From assembly GCA_900317165.1 (NCBI GenBank), contig ONFU01000004.1, positions 1-51,511 on the forward strand: a DNA stretch of 51,511 bases. The letters run 5' to 3'. The translations under genes were made by a program, and so were the position numbers. The notes beneath the pieces were generated by a model. The model was not told where the DNA came from. It saw only the letters and a program-made list of their open reading frames with translations, and did not search any database. Shown in pieces: positions 1-8,420 of the stretch. The stretch is from an uncultured Erysipelotrichaceae bacterium (lineage in GTDB: Bacteria > Bacillota_I > Bacilli_A > RFN20 > CAG-826). Position 1 is the stretch's first letter. Each line of letters opens with the position of its first letter.

Positions 1-1370
1 AATCTTCGATTGAAACAAGCGAGGATTCCCCTATCGAATCCAGTGGGGAAGAACCTATCGAAACTTCTTCGGAAGAGCCGATAGAGGAATCTACCGAGGA
101 ACCGGTTGAAGAGTATTATCATGAATTCATCCTCGATGAGAATAACGGAAAGATAAGCGGATCATATTCATCAAGTGAGACCGTCAACGACTCGGGAAAA
201 GACGATAACGGAAACCCATTCAAAATCGGTTATAAGATGTGCATGGGGTCCACGAATAGCAGTTATGGATATGCCCAAATGAAGAAAAACGAAGGGGTCC
301 TGTATTCGATTTCATCCTTAGGCGAGCTTAAGGCGATTACTGTTACCTTGTCTAGTTCTGGCAACATGAAACTCGAGGTCACCAAAGGACAAAACGATTC
401 CTATACCCTCTCTACCGCCTTAAAAAGCAATGAAACCCTTGGGGTACCTTCGGGCTATACCCATTTCCGTTTGACCGCGGGAAGTTCCGCTGCCTATATC
501 AAATCGATATCCCTTGTCTATTCTTCTTCCGATATCGAAATCCTTCCTCCTAGCGAGGACGCATCCTCCTCTTCCGGAACGATCGAAACCGGAACAGGAG
601 ACATAACCCTTCCTCCAATAGATCCAACGGATACAACCTCATATTATGAGGATATCGGGGCGAATACATCGGGAAAAGAACTAAAAACCGAGTTATGCCA
701 CCTAATAGATGGCCACACCAACAAAGGCTATGACTACGCCTATACGGCCTATCAGACAACCGATGTCGACGCGGACAACAAAATCATCGACATGTATTCC
801 GCCTATCGCTTCGACCCAACCACCGACCATCAAGGCGCGCCTGGCAAATCGAATTACAACGCCGAAGGGCAGATGTTCAACCGCGAACACACCATCCCCC
901 AAAGCGTATTTAGCGAGGGGTCCCCGATGAAATCCGACCTCCATCACCTTTTGCCAACCGACGCGTACGTCAATAACAAGAGGGGGAATCTGCCTCACGC
1001 AGAAGTAAATAACGTCACCTATACCTCAACAAACGGAACCAAAATCGGGACTTCGACCGTCCAAGGTTATAGCGGAAGCGCCTGCGAGGTTCCAGACCAA
1101 TACAAAGGCGATTTCGCGAGAATCTACTTCTACATGGTCACCCGTTATGAGGAAAACCTCCCCAAATGGAAATCTTATGCTTGTTTTGATAAGCAATCAT
1201 TCCCGGGATTATCATCTTGGGCCATCGATTTGTATTTACGCTGGTCCGATGAAGACCCCGTTTCCGATAAGGAAATCATCCGTAACGAGGAGATTGCGAA
1301 AATCCAGCTTAACCGCAACCCATTTATCGATCACCCGGAATACGCGCACCGTATTTGGGATAACGCTTAA
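1..1370 (+). CDS. Secreted endonuclease I family nuclease (5' end missing)
   Basis: The frame is open from the first base of the window, so the start and any signal peptide lie outside. The first visible 35 or so residues are a Ser/Glu/Pro-rich linker, typical of an extracellular protein. A beta-rich segment follows, then another Ser-rich linker, and then an endonuclease I (EndoI/NucM type) domain over the last 240 or so residues. Visible motifs are NREHTIPQS, holding the likely catalytic His, and DLHHLLPTDAYVNNKRGN, the metal-site and Asn/Arg region. The family cuts DNA and RNA non-specifically, so the likely role is degrading extracellular nucleic acid. It is related to the nuclease at 37258 but lacks that protein's C-terminal membrane anchor. 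Its stop codon overlaps that of the convergent ABC exporter gene by 4 nt. Confidence 0.85.
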   Translation, partial: SSIETSEDSPIESSGEEPIETSSEEPIEESTEEPVEEYYHEFILDENNGKISGSYSSSETVNDSGKDDNGNPFKIGYKMCMGSTNSSYGYAQMKKNEGVLYSISSLGELKAITVTLSSSGNMKLEVTKGQNDSYTLSTALKSNETLGVPSGYTHFRLTAGSSAAYIKSISLVYSSSDIEILPPSEDASSSSGTIETGTGDITLPPIDPTDTTSYYEDIGANTSGKELKTELCHLIDGHTNKGYDYAYTAYQTTDVDADNKIIDMYSAYRFDPTTDHQGAPGKSNYNAEGQMFNREHTIPQSVFSEGSPMKSDLHHLLPTDAYVNNKRGNLPHAEVNNVTYTSTNGTKIGTSTVQGYSGSACEVPDQYKGDFARIYFYMVTRYEENLPKWKSYACFDKQSFPGLSSWAIDLYLRWSDEDPVSDKEIIRNEEIAKIQLNRNPFIDHPEYAHRIWDNA

Positions 1371-3142
1371 TCCTCTTGCCCCGCATATTGGAGCTCATAG
1401 AGTTTGTAATAATGGCCCTTCTTTTTGAGTAGTTCCTGATGGGTTCCCTGTTCAAGGATTTCCCCATTTTGGAGCACGATGATATTATCCGCGTGTTGAA
1501 TGGTGGAGAGACGGTGGGCGACCACGAGCATCGTCCCGATGTTTTTGATGCGTTCGAGGGAGTCCTGTATCAATAATTCGGTCTCGGTATCGATATTGGC
1601 AGTCGCTTCATCGAGGATAAGGATCTCCGGTTTATGGAGGATAGTTCTAGCAAAGGAAAGAAGCTGACGTTGACCGCTTGATAGGTTCTCGCCCCTTTCG
1701 ATGATTTCCTCCTCATATTTATTCGGGAGTTTATCGATAAAGGAATTCGCGTTGACGTATTTGGAAGCGGCTTCGACCTCCTCATCGGTGAAGGAATCGT
1801 CATGGAGGGTAAGGTTGGTCCTAATGGAGCCAGAGAAAAGGAAGACATCCTGCAGCATTTGGCCTATGGCCTTATGCAATGAACTGATTTTTATTTTGGT
1901 GATATCGATATCGTCTATGAGGATTTGGCCCTTTTGGATTTCATAATTTCTAACGATCAAGGAAAGGATCGTGGTCTTGCCGGCGCCTGTCGCCCCAACG
2001 AAAGCCACGGTTTCCTTGGGATTGACCACGAAGGAAACGTCCTTAAGGATCCAATTCTCCTTCTCGTAGGCAAACCAAACGTTACGGAATTCAATCTTCC
2101 CTTCGAAATGGTCGATCTCGATTGCATCTTCCTTATCGACGACTTCAGGAGGGACGTCTAGTAAGCTATATAACCTTTCCGCGGCCGTGACGGCGCGTTG
2201 AACCTGGTTGATTTGGTCCGCGATATTCTGAATTGGGTTAAAGAACTGCGACAAATAGAGGTAGAAAGCAACTATCTCCGCGGAACTTAGGGCTATCGAT
2301 AAACCGACGAAGAAAGTCAAGGCAAGCGACCCATAATAGAGGAAGGTGATGAACGGGCGGTATATGGCAAAAGCCAAGACGACTTGGTAATTGGCCTTGC
2401 GGATGTTCTTGTTCTTGACCTCGAACTCCTCCTTCTTCCGTTTCTCGGCGTTGAAGATTTGGGTAAGGCGCATACCCGAGAGGTTTTCCGATAGGAAGGT
2501 ATTCAAATCGGAGATGGCCCCTCTTTCCTTATGGAATATCTTGCCGACAATCCTCCAGAAGAAGAACGAACTGACTCCCGCGACGATCGCGAAGATAAGA
2601 AGATATAAGGATAGCTTCCAAGAGATGACGAACATGACGACCATGACCCCAATTATCGTCATCGCGTTAGAGATAAGGCTGACGAGGACGCTGGTGAAAA
2701 GCTCACTAACCGCGGAAGTGTAATTGGCAACGCGGGTCACCAAAGAACCAACCGGCATCTGGTTGAACTGGTTAAGGGACATGTTCTCGATATGCTCAAA
2801 GATATCCATCCTCATCTTGTAGACAATCCTTTGACCGGCTTTTGCTAACGTAATCGACTGCACGTATCTAATGATTTCGCCCGCAACGGCCAAAGAGCCA
2901 TAGCCGATTGCGATAGAGACAATCATCCTGACCGTGACATGGTCAATGTCATTTTTGAGGATATCGACATAACGGCTGGTGATAAGAGGCAAGACTATAT
3001 GGATGGCGACGTTAAGAAGGATTAGGAACAATGCCAAAATGATGGCCCACTTCTCTTTTTTGATGTAAGGCCAGGAATGACGGAGGATTTCCCCTAGTTT
3101 CATCTTCCTATCGCCGGAAAGACGTTCCTTTTCATCATCCAT
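1367..3142 (-). CDS. ABC exporter subunit, fused permease and ATPase
   Basis: An export half-transporter of about 591 residues: six N-terminal membrane segments (roughly residues 35-320) followed by an ATPase domain. The ATPase has Walker A GATGAGKTT, a slightly altered signature LSSGQRQ, Walker B LILDEAT with the catalytic Glu, and an AHRLST switch His. This looks like the catalytic half of a heterodimeric multidrug or lipid exporter. I chose ATG at 3142, not the in-frame GTG at 3151, because the GTG lies inside the AAGGAGGTG ribosome site. The start overlaps the end of the upstream partner gene by 8 nt, so the two were translationally coupled. That partner is broken, so this subunit may be orphaned. 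The substrate cannot be read from the sequence. Confidence 0.9.
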   Translation of the reverse strand: MDDEKERLSGDRKMKLGEILRHSWPYIKKEKWAIILALFLILLNVAIHIVLPLITSRYVDILKNDIDHVTVRMIVSIAIGYGSLAVAGEIIRYVQSITLAKAGQRIVYKMRMDIFEHIENMSLNQFNQMPVGSLVTRVANYTSAVSELFTSVLVSLISNAMTIIGVMVVMFVISWKLSLYLLIFAIVAGVSSFFFWRIVGKIFHKERGAISDLNTFLSENLSGMRLTQIFNAEKRKKEEFEVKNKNIRKANYQVVLAFAIYRPFITFLYYGSLALTFFVGLSIALSSAEIVAFYLYLSQFFNPIQNIADQINQVQRAVTAAERLYSLLDVPPEVVDKEDAIEIDHFEGKIEFRNVWFAYEKENWILKDVSFVVNPKETVAFVGATGAGKTTILSLIVRNYEIQKGQILIDDIDITKIKISSLHKAIGQMLQDVFLFSGSIRTNLTLHDDSFTDEEVEAASKYVNANSFIDKLPNKYEEEIIERGENLSSGQRQLLSFARTILHKPEILILDEATANIDTETELLIQDSLERIKNIGTMLVVAHRLSTIQHADNIIVLQNGEILEQGTHQELLKKKGHYYKLYELQYAGQED

Positions 3143-4848
3143 TGGAATCACCTCCTTTCACTTCTTTCTCAAGTTCTTGGAGATAGACCATCCTCTCATA
3201 TAAAGGGGATGTCTTCATCAATTCATCGTGGTTTCCATAAGCGGCGAGGCGACCTTCGTCAAGGACGATGATCTTATCCATCTTCATGACGGTGGAAACG
3301 CGCGAAGCGATAAGGATCGTGGTCCGACCCTTACGCATCGTCATGATGTTATGGAGAATCGTTTCCTCGGTCTTCAAATCGACCGCGGAAAAGGGTGACT
3401 CCCCTTTCGCCCGAGACGGTTTCATAACCTTTCTCGAAGCCCTCGATATTGGAGGCAACGTCCGCGAATTCCGCGGCTTCCTTGACTTTTTCCATATCCT
3501 TATCGCCGGAGAAGGCGATGTTGTTCTCGATTTTATCGCTATAGAGGAAATTATCCTGTGGGCCATAGGCAAGGGCGTTCCTTAAGGAAGGAATATCGAT
3601 TCCCATGATGTCATGGCCATCGATAAATAGATGCCCTTCCTCAACGTTATAAAGCCTGAACAAGGAATTGACCAAGGTGGTCTTCCCGCAGCCGACTTTA
3701 CCGACTATCCCAACATGGCTCCCTTCCTCTATGACGAGGTTAAGGTTTTCCAAAGACGGGGTTTTGGAGGTTGGGTAGGTAAAGGAAAAATCACGGAACT
3801 CAATACGACCTTTGACGTCAGATAAAACATACCCGTTTTCCGGGTTTTTGACGTCAAGCGGGGCATCGAGGAACTCGGAAATACGTTTCAAGGAGGCCTT
3901 GGCCCTACTCCTCATGGAGATGATTTGGCCTAAGGCGATCATCGGCCAGATGATCAAATCGACATAGCCCGCGAAACGGACGAGTTCACCAACGGTCAAA
4001 TGGATTTCGTTCCCAAAGATGATGACGGGGTTACCCGTTACGAAGGAATAAATGAAATAGCCCCCGAAACCTAAAAGGAAGGCCATCTGGAGGAAAAGAA
4101 TGACTTCGATGAAAGCGTCAAATAGGAGATACATCCTCGCGAATTTGACGTTAACTTCCTCGTTGCGCTTAGCGACCCTAGCAAAGGCCCGAATCTCCTT
4201 AATCTGCTTATTGAAGGATTTGATGACGCGGATCCCGGTGAAGTTCTCGTTCGCAAAATCATAGAGGGCGTCGAATTCCTTTTGTCTTTCTCCCCACATC
4301 TTCGTCCAGAATTTGTCGCCAATCGCGCCCCATAAGACAATGAGGAGAATCGGAACCAAACTGACAAGGGTCAACCAAACGTTGAGGTTGAACATCGAAA
4401 TCAAAACCGAGACGGAAAGGAAGAGGGCGTCGACGATCATGACGGTCCCCCAGCCGAAGAATTCGCTGATCTCGTCGATATCGCTCGTGAACCAGTTCAT
4501 GATGTTCCCGACTTTGTTCTCGTGATAATAGGAGGCCGATAGCTTTTCGGCCTTATCGAACATCTCGCTGCGGATGTTGGCGGAAATACCCGTGGAAGCG
4601 CGGAAAATCGCGACCCTCCAAACAAAGCGACCGATGAACATAATTCCCGCGCAACCCAAAATCCAGCCCACGGTCGGACCAAGTTTATTCAAATCCGCGA
4701 TAAGCTCATTGTCGTTATCGATGATTTCACCGAGGAACCTAGGGATCATCGTCTGGACCAAATCAACAAGGACAAGGAAAATGACTCCCAAAAGGAAGAA
4801 ATACCAATATTTGGCGTAATATTTGTTGATGTGCTTGCCAAATAGCAT
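3135..4848 (-). pseudogene. ABC exporter subunit, broken by deletion and frameshift in the ATPase
   Basis: The partner of the exporter half at 1367. The start is ATG at 4848, preceded by AGGAG at good spacing. The membrane domain is intact and the ATPase has Walker A GKVGCGKTT. After GERGVTL the frame runs into unrelated residues and stops at 3349. The expected continuation, SAVDLKTEE and an IASR switch motif, resumes in another frame and runs to a stop at 3135. Compared with the paralogue at 30213, 27 residues covering the LSGGQ signature and Walker B are missing and the frame shifts by one base at about 3394-3400. An 80-nt deletion between two short CCTTT repeats in different codon phase would explain both defects. 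The remaining switch residue is Ser, not His, so this was probably the degenerate-site half. An assembly error is possible. Confidence 0.8.
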
Positions 4849-5172
4849 CTTTTTCTCCTGCTGATTTTTCCAGCGGAAAAAAGTTTGCGGTCAAAACAGG
4901 AAAAAGACAATACACTTTCTTAAGAAAGCGTCATAACAATTCTGCGGGTATTCCTAAAACCACGAACAAAAAGGAAAAGCTATCAAGGTTAAAACCGCTT
5001 AAACGAGGCGTTGCAAAAGTTCCATAAAGGTGGTTGGCACAAGGTTTCTTTTCATGTTTAGGTATGCCTTCCTCTGATTCAAACCTTAGACCTTTTTTTG
5101 ATTTGTTAAGGGATATTTCGCACTTTTTTAATAAGGCTCCAAAAAGTTATAATGGAAGGCGAGGTAAAACAC
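4849..5172. other. Intergenic region between divergent ABC exporter and amylase genes
   Basis: These 324 nt hold no credible gene. On the minus strand they carry the AGGAG site of the exporter gene and a 14-nt palindrome at 4915-4928. On the plus strand a TATAAT at 5148-5153 precedes the amylase gene, but without a clear -35 box at 17 nt. Nothing else recognisable was seen. Confidence 0.6.
4915..4928. promoter_or_regulatory. Perfect 14-nt palindrome, possible exporter operator
   Basis: CTTTCTTAAGAAAG is a perfect inverted repeat about 70 nt upstream of the minus-strand exporter start. On that strand it lies just before a TATTGT that could serve as a -10 box, so it would sit in the promoter spacer. 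That placement is usual for MarR or TetR repressor operators. No regulator gene is adjacent, so the role is inferred. Confidence 0.35.
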
Positions 5173-6795
5173 ATGAAACGTGAAAGAATATTTTGTTTCC
5201 CCTTCTTACTTGTCCTTTCCTTATCCGCTTGCGGAGGAAGCGCCCCGACATCCGGTGATCCAATCGGAAGTGACGACTTACCGCTTAGGGAAAAGGATGA
5301 TAACTATCAGGCGTTCTATGAACTAGTTCCCTATTCATTCGCCGATTCCAACGGTGATAGGATTGGTGATTTGAAAGGCGTTGAGGATAAACTCGGTTAC
5401 CTTGCCGATTTGAATTACACGGGCATTTGGATGACCCCAATCTTCCCTTCGCCCACATATCATAAATATGACGCGACCGATTATTTCAACATCGATCCGC
5501 AATTCGGCAACCTCGAGGATTTTGATTCCTTGGTGACCAAAGCCCATGAAAAAGGCATCAAGGTCATCCTCGATTTGGCGGTCAACCATACCTCTAATTC
5601 CCATGAATGGTTTAAGAAATGCTGCCAAGCCTGGGTCGATGAGGATACCTCCAATTACTATTATTCCTTCTATAACATCCAAGAAAGGTCAGCGGGAGGC
5701 GCTTGGCATTCCGTTCCAGGCTCCAGCAAATATGCCTATGAAGGCCAATTCTGGTCGGGCATGCCGGACTTAAATTTGCAGGATGTCCTCGATAATCCTG
5801 ATGGAAATCTCGCAAATGAGCTGAAACGTATATTCCAATTCTGGCTAGGCGATCATAACGTCGATGGCTTCCGCCTTGACGCGGTTACCTCCTATTTCAC
5901 TTCCAGCAAGGATAAGAATCTTGAATTCATGACCTGGTTAAACAACGAATGCAAGGCCATCAATGACGATTGCTATCTCGTTGGGGAAGGCAGTTGGTCA
6001 GGCAATTCCTCGGAAAACCGTACATATCAGGATTCTGGGGTCGACTCCTTCTTCAATTTCATGAATCAATCCGCGGCGGAACTATATTCCATTCCTTCAG
6101 CAATACTTGCCCGTGATGCGTCCAAACTCGCCAAAGGCATGTCCCAACAATGGAAGACCGCTTCTAATGGAATCCCCGCGAATTTCATCGGAAATCATGA
6201 CACGGTCCGCCTGGTTGGTCCAACCGGAGGTAGAAGCAACGCCCTTGCCGCGAAGTTCGGGCATACCCTTTTGGGCATCCTCCCTGGAGCTATCTTTAAT
6301 TATTATGGGGACGAGACTGGGCAATCCGTTCCAATTAACGGCAACGAAGACCCAGACAAGAGGCTTCATGTCGAATGGGGCGATTCCTATGTCACGAACG
6401 ATCCGCCAGGATCATGCACCTACGATAAGGAAGCAACCTACCCTTACGGAACCGTCAAAGCACAGCTCGCTGATCCCGATTCCATCGTCTCCCATGTCAA
6501 AAAGGTCAATCTCTTAAGGAAGCAATTCCCGGAAATCGCTCGCGGAACCACCGCTTTGATTGACGAAAAAGAGATGGAGGACGATACGGTTATCGCCGTC
6601 ATCTCCAAGAAAACGGAGACTTCCGAGATTTATCTCGTTATCAATCCATCCACTACGAAATCCTACCAATATAATTTTGCCCATCTAGAAGGTTATAAAC
6701 CGGTGGCAGAACTATCTGTCAGCGGGAAATCCACCGCCAAAAGCGGCACCCTTTTCCTTGAGCCTGGCGCTTTGGTTGTTTTGGCAAAATCATAA
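5173..6795 (+). CDS. Alpha-amylase family (GH13) lipoprotein
   Basis: A surface-anchored GH13 enzyme of about 540 residues that should hydrolyse alpha-1,4 links in starch or maltodextrin. The lipobox LSLSAC makes Cys20 the lipidation site, followed by a short linker. The barrel starts near residue 45. Conserved regions are DLAVNH (134-139), GFRLDAV with nucleophile Asp236, GEGSW with acid/base Glu272 and a NHD motif near residue 349. FWSGMPDLN, seen just before catalytic region II, is common in bacterial GH13 enzymes. I chose ATG at 5173: the upstream in-frame ATG at 5152 overlaps a TATAAT and would put 7 extra residues before the signal peptide. The gene ends at a strong terminator, so it is a separate unit from the maltodextrin operon next to it. 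Exact specificity (alpha-amylase or neopullulanase-like) cannot be fixed by eye. Confidence 0.92.
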   Translation: MKRERIFCFPFLLVLSLSACGGSAPTSGDPIGSDDLPLREKDDNYQAFYELVPYSFADSNGDRIGDLKGVEDKLGYLADLNYTGIWMTPIFPSPTYHKYDATDYFNIDPQFGNLEDFDSLVTKAHEKGIKVILDLAVNHTSNSHEWFKKCCQAWVDEDTSNYYYSFYNIQERSAGGAWHSVPGSSKYAYEGQFWSGMPDLNLQDVLDNPDGNLANELKRIFQFWLGDHNVDGFRLDAVTSYFTSSKDKNLEFMTWLNNECKAINDDCYLVGEGSWSGNSSENRTYQDSGVDSFFNFMNQSAAELYSIPSAILARDASKLAKGMSQQWKTASNGIPANFIGNHDTVRLVGPTGGRSNALAAKFGHTLLGILPGAIFNYYGDETGQSVPINGNEDPDKRLHVEWGDSYVTNDPPGSCTYDKEATYPYGTVKAQLADPDSIVSHVKKVNLLRKQFPEIARGTTALIDEKEMEDDTVIAVISKKTETSEIYLVINPSTTKSYQYNFAHLEGYKPVAELSVSGKSTAKSGTLFLEPGALVVLAKS

Positions 6796-6815
6796 GAAAA
6801 ATCCGAATATCTATT

Positions 6816-6880
6816 AAAAAGCCACCTTTTAAAGCACACGGAAAAAGCGACCTCATTTTCCCTGATAAGGTGGCTTTTTG
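6816..6880 (+). terminator. Rho-independent terminator after the amylase gene
   Basis: The arms AAAAAGCCACCTT (6816-6828) and AAGGTGGCTTTTT (6867-6879) are perfectly complementary and end in a T run. The loop is long (38 nt). Confidence 0.75.
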
Positions 6881-6918
6881 CATTGACGGAATATCGATTC
6901 AATCGTGGTTTTCGTTAT

Positions 6919-6932
6919 TGCAAGCGCTTACA
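6919..6932. promoter_or_regulatory. cre-like operator upstream of the maltodextrin operon
   Basis: TGCAAGCGCTTACA differs at one position from the ideal CcpA/LacI-family palindrome TGTAAGCGCTTACA. It ends 8 nt before the proposed -35 box. CcpA (carbon catabolite control) and MalR-type LacI regulators bind such sites. No regulator is encoded in the window, so which one acts here is open. Confidence 0.7.
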
Positions 6933-6940
6933 AAAAACTA

Positions 6941-6969
6941 TTGTTTTGGTTAAATACGCGGTTTAAAAT
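6941..6969 (+). promoter_or_regulatory. Putative sigma-A promoter of the maltodextrin operon
   Basis: TTGTTT (6941-6946) and TAAAAT (6964-6969) are separated by 17 nt. The -10 box matches consensus at 5 of 6 positions, but the -35 box at only 3. The leader of about 80 nt contains a 7-bp hairpin, GTGGGCA (6989-6995) with TGCCCAC (7018-7024), just before the AGGAG site of malE. Confidence 0.55.
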
Positions 6970-7053
6970 TACAGTAATGAATTAAAAAGTGGGCATGCGA
7001 GATCGTCATGATTCCTTTGCCCACCAAAAAAGAAAAAGGAGAAAAAATAATTC

Positions 7054-8304
7054 ATGAAAAAAGCAACATTGCTTCTTGCCGCGTCTGCGCTTTTTGCTCT
7101 TAGCAGCTGCGGTGGCGGTGCCCCCGCCGAAACCTTCGACTACGAAGGTGACATCCTCGTTTGGTGCGCTGAAGCCGCCCAGGCTCTCACCACCTCCCAA
7201 GTCGCGAAGTTCCTTAAGGACGCCGGGCTTGACCAGAAAGTCAAACTCACCGTTGCCCCAGTTGGTGAAGGTGATGCTTCCAGCAAGATGACCACTGACG
7301 TCACCGCCGGTGCCGACATCTACTTCTTCGCTCAGGACCAGCTCGCCAGCCTCCGTACCGCTCAGGCTCTCTCCTCCATCGGTGGAAAATACAAAGAGAA
7401 CATCATCAACAACAACGGCGAAGTCGCTGTCAAAGCCGCGAGCCTTGGTGATAAGGTCTATGCCTTCCCATGCACTTCCGATAACGGCTACTACCTCTAT
7501 TACAATGCCTCCAAGCTCGGTGAAAACGATGTCAAGGAATGGGAAAAGATCATCGCCAAAGCCGAAGCCGACAAACTCGAAATCGACTTCAATTATACCT
7601 CCGCTTGGTATAATTTCGGATTCTTCTATGCCACTGGCTGCGATTCCGTTTGGGAAACCGATAAAGATGGTGTCTTCACCGACTACACCGATACCTATAA
7701 TTCCGACAATGGCGTCAAGGCTTTAAAGGCCATGGCCACCATCTTCGGCTCCTCTGCCGTCGTCGACAACTCCACCGCTGGCGGAATCGGTGCTAACTGC
7801 GCCGCACTCGTCTCTGGTACTTGGGACTTCAAAGCCATGAAGGAAAAATGGGGTGACGACCTCCGCTGCGTCGAGCTCCCAACCTTCACCGTTGGCGATC
7901 AAAAGATCCACACCGGTTCCTTCTCCGGTATGAAGTTCGTTGGCGTCAAGCCACAGACCGACGAAAAGAAAGTGAAGCTCCTCTATGCTATCGCCGACTA
8001 TCTCACCGGTGAAGCTGGACAAGCCGAACGCTTCGAGAAACTCCAGTGGGGTCCATCCAACAAGAAAGTCGCCGCCTCTGACGCTGTCAAAGCCGCTCCT
8101 CAGATCGCTGCTCTTGCCGCTCAAAACGTCTACTCCAAGCCACAGGGTCAATTCCCGAAGAAATGGTGGGACCTCGCCGGTGCTCTTCCAAAAGATGCCA
8201 TCGACCTCCGCAAGAATGGAGATCCAGCTGACGCGGATTACAAGAGACTCCTCACTGTCTACGCCGCTGCCATCGAAGAGCTCAAAGGCTCCGATGAAAA
8301 ATAA
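7054..8304 (+). CDS. malE: Maltodextrin-type ABC transporter substrate-binding lipoprotein
   Basis: A 416-residue family 1 (MalE-like) solute-binding lipoprotein. The signal peptide ends in LFALSSC with lipidated Cys19. The mature part has the family pattern: a strand beginning ILVWCAEAA, a GADIYFFAQDQLASL segment, and a C-terminal helical region that includes LLYAIADYLTGEAGQAERFE. It should capture malto-oligosaccharides at the membrane and deliver them to the permeases encoded next. The substrate is inferred from flanking amylase and pullulanase genes. It is first in the operon, behind a cre-like operator, and is followed by a strong hairpin at 8352 that may raise its level over the permeases. 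Codon use is more GC-rich and biased than in most neighbours, which fits high expression. Confidence 0.9.
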   Translation: MKKATLLLAASALFALSSCGGGAPAETFDYEGDILVWCAEAAQALTTSQVAKFLKDAGLDQKVKLTVAPVGEGDASSKMTTDVTAGADIYFFAQDQLASLRTAQALSSIGGKYKENIINNNGEVAVKAASLGDKVYAFPCTSDNGYYLYYNASKLGENDVKEWEKIIAKAEADKLEIDFNYTSAWYNFGFFYATGCDSVWETDKDGVFTDYTDTYNSDNGVKALKAMATIFGSSAVVDNSTAGGIGANCAALVSGTWDFKAMKEKWGDDLRCVELPTFTVGDQKIHTGSFSGMKFVGVKPQTDEKKVKLLYAIADYLTGEAGQAERFEKLQWGPSNKKVAASDAVKAAPQIAALAAQNVYSKPQGQFPKKWWDLAGALPKDAIDLRKNGDPADADYKRLLTVYAAAIEELKGSDEK

Positions 8305-8351
8305 CTTTCAATCAAAATCCGCCAGCCTCAAGATAATTTAGTTGGCGTAAC

Positions 8352-8381
8352 GCGGGCTGGCCAGTTAGCTGGCTGGCCCGC
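8352..8381 (+). promoter_or_regulatory. Strong intercistronic hairpin between malE and malF
   Basis: GCGGGCTGGCCAG (8352-8364) pairs over 13 bp, including two G-T pairs, with CTGGCTGGCCCGC (8369-8381) around a TTAG loop. Only CTTTGC follows, so it is a poor terminator. The position suits an mRNA-stabilising or partial-termination element that leaves malE more abundant than malFGK. Confidence 0.65.
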
Positions 8382-8420
8382 TTTGCATAAAAGCACATTG
8401 TTGCAGAAAGGAAGAGAATC

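Noticed and set aside
3135-3572. A separate 145-codon gene
   Set aside because: Only its last 80 or so codons make sense, as the C-terminal end of the frameshifted exporter ATPase.
5152-5172. An earlier ATG for the amylase gene at 5152
   Set aside because: It overlaps a TATAAT and adds charged residues before the signal peptide; ATG 5173 gives a normal lipoprotein signal.
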